Assembly: GCA_034432855.1 (NCBI GenBank)
Contig: DAOUBA010000196.1
Location: 1 to 9,755 of the forward strand
DNA from: DAOUBA01 sp034432855
Lineage (GTDB): Bacteria > Chloroflexota > Anaerolineae > B4-G1
Direction: 5' to 3'
Length of the DNA: 9,755 nt
The notes below the pieces were generated by a model. It ran no database searches, had not been told where the DNA came from, and saw only the letters and a program-made list of their open reading frames with translations. Below are positions 1-5,625 of this stretch, piece by piece (position 1 is the first letter of the stretch; the number at the start of each line of letters is the position of its first letter). A program made the translations under genes and the position numbers.

Positions 1-1783
1 CAGCGATAAGCAGACCTACTACAAACTGGGGCTGTACGGCGCGGACGCCGATTCACCCGTGGCGATGGCAGAGACGTATTTTGCTGGCGGCAGTATGCAC
101 GGCGACCTGGCGCTGGTCGAGGCGGCGGGTTCGGTGCGGGCGTTCAGCCACCTGGTCAACCTGGGCGTGCCCTTCCCACGCGACGCCTACGGCCAGTTCG
201 TGGGCTACAAGACCGATCACGACCCCCTTCAGCGGGCCACCTCCATCGGGCCGTACACTTCGCGCGAGATGTGCCGTGCGCTCATCCGCCGGGTGCAGGG
301 GTTGGGGATCGAAGTGCGCGCGGGGCGGAATGTGGTGCATCTGTTGACCGTTGGCACAGGGGAGCAAAAGCGTGCCGCCGGCGCGATCGCACTCGATGCG
401 AACGGCGACCTGGAGGTCTATGGCGCGGAGAATGTGGTCTTTGCCGTGGGCGGCCCCGGTGGGCTGTACAAGACCAGCGTCTACCCCGAGGTGCACACCG
501 GCGGCATCGGCCTGGCGCTGCTGGCCGGGGCCAAGGCGCAGAGCCTGCCGGAATCGCAGTACGGCCTGGCCTCGATCAAGTTCCGCTGGAACGTCTCCGG
601 CACGTATATGCAGGTCATCCCGCGTTTTATCAGCACCGCCCCCGATGGCGTGAGCGATGCGCGCGAATTCCTGCGCGAGTACTTTGCCTCTGCGGGCGAG
701 ATGAACTCGATGGTCTTTCTCAAGGGCTACCAGTGGCCCTTCGACGCGCGCAAGGTCATCGGCGGCTCGTCGCTGATAGACATCCTGGTCTACGTCGAAA
801 CGGTGCTAAGGGGACGACGGGTCTTTCTCGATTTTCGCGCCAACCCTGACGGGTTCCGTTTCGACGACCTGAGCCAGGAGGCACGCGCCTATCTGACCCG
901 CTCCGAGGCGCTGTTGGAGACGCCCATCGCGCGCCTGCGCAAGATGAACCCCGCCGCCATCGAATTGTACGCCGATCACGGCATAGACCTCACTGCCGAG
1001 CCGCTAGAGATCGCCGTCTGTGCGCAGCACAACAACGGTGGGCTGGCCGCGAATCACTGGTGGGAATCGCTCAACATCCGGCACCTGTTTCCCGTCGGCG
1101 AGGTGAACGGCTCGCACGGCGTCTATCGGCCGGGTGGAGCGGCGCTCAACTCGGGGCAGGTGGGCGGCTTCCGTGCTGCCGAGTTCATTGCCAATCGTTA
1201 CGCCGATTGGAGCGTATCGCGGGATGCAGTGGAAAAGGCGGCGGCGCGGGCGATGAGCGAGTTGCGGGCCTGGATCGCTCGCTGTGCCGGGGCCGGCTCG
1301 ACATGGCAGGCAGAGCGCGAGGCGTTCCAGGCGCGGATGACGCGGGCCGGCGCGCACATCCGCTCGCTGGCGGAATTGCCCGGGGCCGTCGTCGAGGCGT
1401 GGGCACAGTTCGAGCGCATCGAGCGATCCGGCTGTGCATACGAGGGGCCGGCCGGGCTGACCGAGGCACTGCGCAACCGCCAGTTGTGCTTTGCGCACGC
1501 GGTCTACCTGGAGGCGATCCTGTTCGCGCTGCGGAGCGGCGTGGGCAGCCGCGGGTCGTGTATCGTGCTCGATCCCGGCGGCGAGCGCATTCACGAGAAA
1601 CTGGGTGATGAATGGCGCATCGCGTTGGAGGAGCCGACCTTTCGCGAGCGGGTGCTGGAGACAGTCGCCGGCCCCGATGGCCGGGTGTACAACGAGTGGG
1701 TGCCCCGCCGTCCCATTCCTGTGACCGATGCCTGGTTCGAGACCGCCTGGGCCGGTTTCCGCAGCGGGAAAATCTATGACTGA
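1..1783 (+). CDS. FAD-binding fumarate reductase/succinate dehydrogenase-type flavoprotein, 5' partial
   Basis: The reading frame is open from base 2, so the gene begins upstream; 593 residues are visible, and the N-terminal FAD Rossmann glycine motif lies outside the window. The visible part follows the FrdA/SdhA/L-aspartate oxidase flavoprotein family: a segment around LVNLGVPFPRDAYG, then FAVGGPGGLY, then the conserved block CAQHNNGG...LFPVGEVNGSHGVYRPGGAALNSGQ. The latter aligns with the FrdA block TAHYTMGG...LFAVGE...HGANRLG. The His and Arg of that block, which bind the dicarboxylate and help hydride transfer in fumarate reductases, are both kept (QHNNGG and VYRPGG). No membrane segment is visible. 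The stop overlaps the next gene's start (ATGACTGA), so the two are almost certainly one translationally coupled operon. The likely role is a soluble flavin oxidoreductase acting on an unsaturated acid or related substrate. It is not a normal SDH locus, because no sdhB/C/D is nearby in view. Family confident, substrate unknown. Confidence 0.88.
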   Translation, partial: SDKQTYYKLGLYGADADSPVAMAETYFAGGSMHGDLALVEAAGSVRAFSHLVNLGVPFPRDAYGQFVGYKTDHDPLQRATSIGPYTSREMCRALIRRVQGLGIEVRAGRNVVHLLTVGTGEQKRAAGAIALDANGDLEVYGAENVVFAVGGPGGLYKTSVYPEVHTGGIGLALLAGAKAQSLPESQYGLASIKFRWNVSGTYMQVIPRFISTAPDGVSDAREFLREYFASAGEMNSMVFLKGYQWPFDARKVIGGSSLIDILVYVETVLRGRRVFLDFRANPDGFRFDDLSQEARAYLTRSEALLETPIARLRKMNPAAIELYADHGIDLTAEPLEIAVCAQHNNGGLAANHWWESLNIRHLFPVGEVNGSHGVYRPGGAALNSGQVGGFRAAEFIANRYADWSVSRDAVEKAAARAMSELRAWIARCAGAGSTWQAEREAFQARMTRAGAHIRSLAELPGAVVEAWAQFERIERSGCAYEGPAGLTEALRNRQLCFAHAVYLEAILFALRSGVGSRGSCIVLDPGGERIHEKLGDEWRIALEEPTFRERVLETVAGPDGRVYNEWVPRRPIPVTDAWFETAWAGFRSGKIYD

Positions 1784-4439
1784 TCTTTACGCAACGCCTG
1801 ATCTGCCAATCCCACATCCGGAGAAGTTCGTGGCAGAGTCGAAGCATCGGCGATTTCACCTGAAAAACCTGGAACAACTGCGCGCGGAACTTGAGCGGCT
1901 GGGCCTGCGGATGCCTGTTGATGAGGATGTGTCGGTGCTCTCCACCCCACTGACCATCGCCGGCCGACGCATGCCCAACCGCTTCTCCGTCCAGCCGATG
2001 GAAGGGTTCGACGCACATCCCGACGGCTCGCCAGGGGAACTGACCTTTCGCCGCTATCGGCGTTACGCCGCTGGCGGCTTTGGCCTGATCTGGTTCGAGG
2101 CAACGGCGATGCTCGAGGAGGCGCGCTCCAACCCCGGCCAATTGTGGCTGCACGCCGGCAACGTCGGCGCATTCCGCGAACTGGTCGAGGCGACGCGCCG
2201 GGCGGCGCGCGAGGCCTTTGGCTGGGACGTGATTCTCGTCGTCCAGTTGACCCATTCCGGGCGCTACTCCAAGCCCACCGGGTTGCCCCGGCCACTGATC
2301 GCCCACCGCAGCCCCATCCTCGATCCACAGCACAACCTGCCCGACGACTACCCCGTGGTCACGGACGAGTACCTCGACCGCCTGCAGGATACCTACGTCG
2401 AGGCGGCCAGGCTGGCGGCGGAGGCGGGCTTTGATGGCGTGGACGTCAAGAGTTGCCACCGCTACCTGGTTTCTGAACTGCTGGCCTCGTTCACGCGCCC
2501 GGGCCGCTATGGCGGCTCCTTCGAAAATCGCACGCGCCTGCTGCGCGAGTCGCTGGCCCGCATCAAGGCGGAGGTGCCGGGGATATTCATCACCACCCGC
2601 ATGAACGCCTACGATGCTATCCCCTACCCCTACGGCTTCGGCGTGGATAAAGAGGACGGGATGATTCCCGACCTTACGGAGCCGCTCGAACTGGTGCGGT
2701 TGTTGCGCGAGATCGGAATCCCGCTCCTCAACGTCACGATCGGCAACCCCTACTTCAACCCGCACATTGGCCGGCCCTACGACTTTCCGGTCAAGGGCTT
2801 TTCGGTGCCGGACGAGCATCCGCTCACCGGGCTCCATCGCTTCCAGTCCATCACGCGGCAGATTCAGGAGGCGTTTCCCGACCTGCCGGTAGTCGGCTCC
2901 GGTTACACCTGGCTGCGGCACTTGATGCCCTACGTCGCGGCTGGGGTCATCAACAGCGGCGGGGCGACGATCCTGGGCGTCGGGCGCGGCGCGTTCGCCT
3001 ACCCCGATACGCCCAGGGACGTGATGGAGACCGGGCGGATGGATCCGGCCAAAACCTGTGTCACCTGCTCCGCCTGCACGCAGATCATGCGTGATGGCGG
3101 CAAGACCGGCTGTGTGGTGCGCGATAGCGAGGTCTATGGGCCGCAGTACCGCCTGGCGCGGCGTTTCGCGCTCGACCGCTTGCAGGAAGAGGCGCGCCGC
3201 TGCCGCGATTGCGAGCAAGCCACCTGCACTGCCGGTTGCCCGGCCCACGTGGACGTGCCTGCCTTCATCCGGGCCTTCGCCGCCGGCGACATTGCGCGGG
3301 CCTACGACGTGCTCCGCGAGCGCAACGTCCTGCCGGAGATGTGCGCCTACGTCTGCCCCTCCGAAGTGCAGTGCGAGGGCAGCTGTCTGGAAAACATCTT
3401 TTGCCTGAACCCCGTCGCCATCCGCGACATCCAACTGGTGGTCAGCCGCATTGCCCGCCGCGAGGGATTGACTGGCGTGCGGCTGCCGGAGCGCCCGTCG
3501 GGTAAGCGGGTGGCAGTGGTCGGCGGCGGACCGGCAGGGGTGGCCGGGGCGATCCGGTTGCTGGAATTGGGTCACCGGGTCACGATCTTCGAGCGCGGGC
3601 AGAAGTTGGGCGGCATGCCCGATTGCATCATCCCCGCCGACCGCTATGGCGAGGCGGGCGACGAGATCGCGGCCATCCTGAAGCCGGCTGTGGAAGCGGG
3701 CCGTATCGAGGTGCGGTTCGGGCAGGCGCTGGGCGAGAACGTGGCATTGGACGATTTGCGGCGCGAGTACGACGCCGTCTTGCTCGCTGTGGGCCTGTCC
3801 CAATCCGCCTCGTTGGGTGAGGCCGACGGCGTCGTGGACGCGCTGACCTTTCTGCGGCAGGCTAAGAGTGGGGCGCTCACCACGATCCCCGACAGAGTGG
3901 CCGTGCTGGGCGGCGGCAACACGGCCGTGGATGCGGCGGTTACCGCCCGCAAACTGGGCGCCACCGACGTCTACCTGGTGTACCGCCGCTCCTTCGGCGA
4001 GATGCCCGCCTGGCCCAAGGAGCGCGCGGCGCTGTTGGAGAGCGGCGTGCACCTGCTGCTGCTCACGCAGCCCGTAGGCTACGAGACCGACCACGACGGC
4101 AATCTGACCGGCCTGCGCATCCAGCGCACGGAGTTGGGGGCACCGGACGAATCGGGCCGGCGGCGGCCGGTGGAAGTGCCCGACAGCGAGAGTGTACTGC
4201 GCGTCGGCCTGGTGGTCGAAGCGCTGGGACAGGGCGTGCCGGACGCACTGCGGGAGGCGCTGCCGGGTGTCCTCTTCACCAGCAGCGGCCTGATCGAGAC
4301 CAAGAACAGCTCATCCGCCACCAGCCTGACGGGCGTCTTTGCGGCGGGCGACCTGGTCAACGGTGGCGCCACGGTGGTGCAAGGCGTCTCCGAGGGGATG
4401 CAGGCAGCCAGGGAGATTGACGACTATCTGGCAGGTTGA
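1776..4439 (+). CDS. Old Yellow Enzyme / GltD-type fusion: NAD(P)H-dependent FMN, FAD and Fe-S oxidoreductase
   Basis: The protein has 887 residues. The ATG at 1776 is chosen over an in-frame upstream start at 1728 because it overlaps the previous stop and follows a purine-rich GGGAAAA. Residues ~45-420 are an OYE/2,4-dienoyl-CoA reductase-type FMN barrel, with VQLTHSGRYSKP near 155-165, VDVKSCHRYL near 222-231, RYGGSFENR, and the FMN-phosphate motif GVGRGAF. Next come C428-C431-C434-C446 (CxxCxxC-x11-C), the Fe-S pattern of dienoyl-CoA reductase and trimethylamine dehydrogenase. Residues ~476-540 match the N-terminal Fe-S domain of GltD and dihydropyrimidine dehydrogenase: C476-C479-C484-C488, then C523-C527-C533-C537 within CAYVCPSEVQCEGSC. 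Then follow an FAD fold (GGGPAG, 583-588), an NAD(P)H fold (GGGNTAVDAA from 712) and the closing FAD motif GVFAAGDLVNGGATVVQG. Inferred electron path: NAD(P)H to FAD to Fe-S to FMN, and perhaps to the adjacent flavoprotein. Normal dienoyl-CoA reductases (~670 aa) lack the extra GltD Fe-S domain. Confidence 0.9.
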   Translation: MTDLYATPDLPIPHPEKFVAESKHRRFHLKNLEQLRAELERLGLRMPVDEDVSVLSTPLTIAGRRMPNRFSVQPMEGFDAHPDGSPGELTFRRYRRYAAGGFGLIWFEATAMLEEARSNPGQLWLHAGNVGAFRELVEATRRAAREAFGWDVILVVQLTHSGRYSKPTGLPRPLIAHRSPILDPQHNLPDDYPVVTDEYLDRLQDTYVEAARLAAEAGFDGVDVKSCHRYLVSELLASFTRPGRYGGSFENRTRLLRESLARIKAEVPGIFITTRMNAYDAIPYPYGFGVDKEDGMIPDLTEPLELVRLLREIGIPLLNVTIGNPYFNPHIGRPYDFPVKGFSVPDEHPLTGLHRFQSITRQIQEAFPDLPVVGSGYTWLRHLMPYVAAGVINSGGATILGVGRGAFAYPDTPRDVMETGRMDPAKTCVTCSACTQIMRDGGKTGCVVRDSEVYGPQYRLARRFALDRLQEEARRCRDCEQATCTAGCPAHVDVPAFIRAFAAGDIARAYDVLRERNVLPEMCAYVCPSEVQCEGSCLENIFCLNPVAIRDIQLVVSRIARREGLTGVRLPERPSGKRVAVVGGGPAGVAGAIRLLELGHRVTIFERGQKLGGMPDCIIPADRYGEAGDEIAAILKPAVEAGRIEVRFGQALGENVALDDLRREYDAVLLAVGLSQSASLGEADGVVDALTFLRQAKSGALTTIPDRVAVLGGGNTAVDAAVTARKLGATDVYLVYRRSFGEMPAWPKERAALLESGVHLLLLTQPVGYETDHDGNLTGLRIQRTELGAPDESGRRRPVEVPDSESVLRVGLVVEALGQGVPDALREALPGVLFTSSGLIETKNSSSATSLTGVFAAGDLVNGGATVVQGVSEGMQAAREIDDYLAG

Positions 4440-4465
4440 CGGATCCTGCAGTGCCCTTTCGCCCA

Positions 4466-4588
4466 TCATTTCTCGAACACCACCGCCCCGTCCCGCGCAT
4501 CCACCCGCACCGTGTCACCCTCCTTGAACTCGCCGTGCAGGAGGGCCAGCGCCAACGGGTCCTGCACCTCGCGCTGGATGACGCGCTT
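4466..4588 (+). repeat. Direct repeat, left copy (clpB-tail repeat)
   Basis: This is the left member of a 123-bp direct repeat with a period of 1,037 bp; the right copy is 5503-5625. The left edge falls exactly on the clpB stop codon: bases outside it (GCCCA versus CTGCT before the shared part) do not match. The two copies enclose the DUF4160/DUF2442 cassette. Confidence 0.9.
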
Positions 4589-4591
4589 GAG
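4466..4591 (-). pseudogene. Orphan copy of the clpB 3' end (last 41 codons plus stop)
   Basis: Read on the minus strand this encodes LKRVIQREVQDPLALALL, continues to the terminal VVFEK and stops. It is the same as the C-terminus of the intact ClpB at 5503-8076 except for one residue (His for Arg). At DNA level 4466-4588 matches 5503-5625 with four mismatches that I count over 123 bp, in the same orientation. Similarity decays over the next ~14 bp (through about 4602) and then ends. The rest of clpB is absent, so this is a fragment and not a gene. The frame stays open upstream to an ATG at 4702, but those extra residues do not resemble ClpB and I see no ribosome binding site that would argue for translation. 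It ends only 26 bp from the stop of the convergent redox fusion gene. Confidence 0.9.
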
Positions 4592-4624
4592 GGTCCGCGT
4601 GAGCAGGGAATAGTCTGCGGGCGC

Positions 4625-4653
4625 TTGCGCGCTCCATCTGGGCATGATACAAT
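4625..4653 (+). promoter_or_regulatory. Candidate sigma-70-type promoter for the DUF4160/DUF2442 pair
   Basis: TTGCGC at 4625-4630 and TACAAT at 4648-4653 are separated by 17 bp, and a TG one base before the -10 box makes it an extended -10. Transcription would start near 4660, about 30 bases before the DUF4160 start codon. It lies inside the cassette, just beyond the left clpB-tail repeat, so the pair would not depend on read-through from the redox operon. Confidence 0.5.
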
Positions 4654-4691
4654 TTATTAGCCGGTCGCGCCGAGGTGAGAAGAGGTGAATT

Positions 4692-4961
4692 ATGGCAATC
4701 ATCGCGATGTTCTATGGGATTATCGTTTCGATGTACTACTTCGATCAGCGGCGACATCACACACCGCACATTCACGTCAAATACCAGGAACAAGAGGCGG
4801 TGATCGCCATACCAGGAGGCGAGGTGTTGGAAGGCGAACTGAAGCCCAACAAACTGAGGTTAGTCCAAGCGTGGATCGAGATACACCAAGAGGAACTGAT
4901 GGCCGATTGGGAACTTGCCAGCCGAGGCGAGAACGTGTTCAAGATTGACCCCTTGAAGTAG
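4692..4961 (+). CDS. DUF4160 family small protein (toxin-antitoxin-like pair, first gene)
   Basis: The 89-residue protein starts at ATG 4692, preceded by AGAGGTG at 4681-4687 with good spacing. The sequence has the hallmarks of DUF4160: an N-terminal MAIIAMFYGIIVSMYYFD, a histidine-rich RRHHTPHIHVKY segment (residues 20-31), an acidic EGELKPNKLRLVQAW stretch and the ending NVFKIDPLK. DUF4160 proteins are about this size and are often found next to DUF2442 genes, as here, in arrangements predicted to be toxin-antitoxin modules; I know of no firm biochemical role. The histidine cluster is conserved in the family and could bind metal or nucleic acid, but that is inference. Base composition is clearly lower in GC than the flanking genes, which suggests acquisition. 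A second overlapping frame starting at 4685 is a shadow. The stop TAG shares bases with the next gene's ribosome binding site. Confidence 0.85.
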   Translation: MAIIAMFYGIIVSMYYFDQRRHHTPHIHVKYQEQEAVIAIPGGEVLEGELKPNKLRLVQAWIEIHQEELMADWELASRGENVFKIDPLK

Positions 4962-4966
4962 GAGGG
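4960..4966 (+). promoter_or_regulatory. Ribosome binding site AGGAGGG deciding the DUF2442 start
   Basis: This near-perfect Shine-Dalgarno overlaps the DUF4160 stop codon. An in-frame TTG at 4968 is only one base away and too close; ATG 4971 lies four bases away. The overlap of stop and Shine-Dalgarno points to coupled translation of the pair. Confidence 0.75.
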
Positions 4967-4970
4967 ATTG

Positions 4971-5300
4971 ATGAACCCCAGAGTGAGAGCGGTCAAGCCT
5001 AATCCTGACTACACACTCACTTTGCTTTTCACCAACGATGAAGTCAGGCTATTTGACGTGAAGCCCTACTTGGACATCGGGATATTCACCGAACTGAAAG
5101 ACTTGAGTCTATTCAATACTGTCAAGCCTTTCTTGGGGAGTATCCAGTGGCAGAATGGTCAAGATTTCTGTCCGGATACGTTGTACCTAGACAGCGTGCC
5201 CTGTTCGGATTCAGTGGAGCAATGGCAGGAACAAGGTCAGGCTACAGACAAAGCAAAGTGGAGGTTCTCTGCTCAAACAGTCCCGGCTAACATTGCATGA
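4971..5300 (+). CDS. DUF2442 family small protein (toxin-antitoxin-like pair, second gene)
   Basis: The 109-residue protein starts at ATG 4971. It has the DUF2442 pattern: RVRAVKPNPDYTLTLLFTNDEVRLFDVKPYL at the start (a beta-rich domain), then FNTVKPFLGSIQW followed by QNGQDFCPDTLYLDS, matching the family's 'V.W.nG.DI.PD.LY' ending. Residues beyond about 90 are polar and probably a flexible tail. It follows DUF4160 with nine bases between stop and start and is surely co-transcribed. In other genomes DUF2442 genes form two-gene cassettes of this kind; which partner would be toxin or antitoxin cannot be told from the sequence. Like DUF4160, it is less GC-rich than the surrounding genes. No U-rich terminator is visible directly after it. 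Confidence 0.85.
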   Translation: MNPRVRAVKPNPDYTLTLLFTNDEVRLFDVKPYLDIGIFTELKDLSLFNTVKPFLGSIQWQNGQDFCPDTLYLDSVPCSDSVEQWQEQGQATDKAKWRFSAQTVPANIA

Positions 5301-5502
5301 ACGCTGATGCCGCTACCGCGGCCTTGTATCGGTGCGGGCTTCGTTGTCGGAGGGCCAGCGCCAATTGGTCAATTTGTGATCTAAACTGGCCCGCTTCCGT
5401 GAACTCCTTCACAAGACTGGCAGCGTGTCAGCGCGTTCGACGTGTATATGTGCCTCTGATTCCACAGACCTGCCAGGTTTGGGGACCCTGGCAGGTCTGC
5501 TT
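5301..5502. other. Non-coding right flank of the DUF4160/DUF2442 cassette
   Basis: About 200 bp between the DUF2442 stop and the clpB stop. I see no gene. An ORF starting at 5297 (ATGA overlap with the DUF2442 stop) exists, but it runs antisense into clpB and has no family character. The stretch contains a 16-bp echo of the clpB-tail repeat (5349-5364), a short GTGAA/TTCAC hairpin (5399-5412) and the strong palindrome at 5465-5499. Confidence 0.6.
5465..5499. repeat. Perfect 13-bp inverted repeat at the clpB 3' end
   Basis: Arms CAGACCTGCCAGG (5465-5477) and CCTGGCAGGTCTG (5487-5499) are exact complements around a 9-base loop. It begins three bases after the clpB stop on the minus strand. 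It could act as a terminator or mRNA-stabilising hairpin for clpB, but no T-run follows on the minus strand (TGGAATCAG instead), so a classical intrinsic terminator is unlikely. The GACCTGCCAGGT/ACCTGGCAGGTC style resembles a dispersed palindromic repeat I recall from Chloroflexota genomes. It lies inside the cassette bounded by the clpB-tail repeats. Confidence 0.8.
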
Positions 5503-5625
5503 TCATTTCTCGAACACCACCGCCCCGTCCCGCGCATCCACCCGCACCGTGTCACCCTCCTTGAACTCGCCGCGCAAGAGGGCCAGCGCCAGTGGGTCCT
5601 GCACCTCGCGCTGGATGACGCGCTT
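5503..5625 (+). repeat. Direct repeat, right copy (end of intact clpB)
   Basis: This is the right member of the direct repeat and forms the functional 3' end of clpB. It differs from the left copy at four positions, all within the stretch around 5570-5595. Since it is joined to the rest of clpB, this copy provides the working C-terminus, whatever its origin. Confidence 0.9.

Noticed and set aside
1185..4094. 969-codon open frame on the minus strand opposite the redox fusion gene
   Set aside because: It is antisense to two well-recognised proteins, has no family motif, is rich in Arg/His/Ala/Pro as expected from the complement of GC-rich codons, and spans the junction of two real genes.
4441..4451. 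GGATCCTGCAG, overlapping BamHI and PstI sites, as a possible cloning artefact
   Set aside because: Two adjacent restriction sites can arise by chance, and no vector sequence surrounds them.
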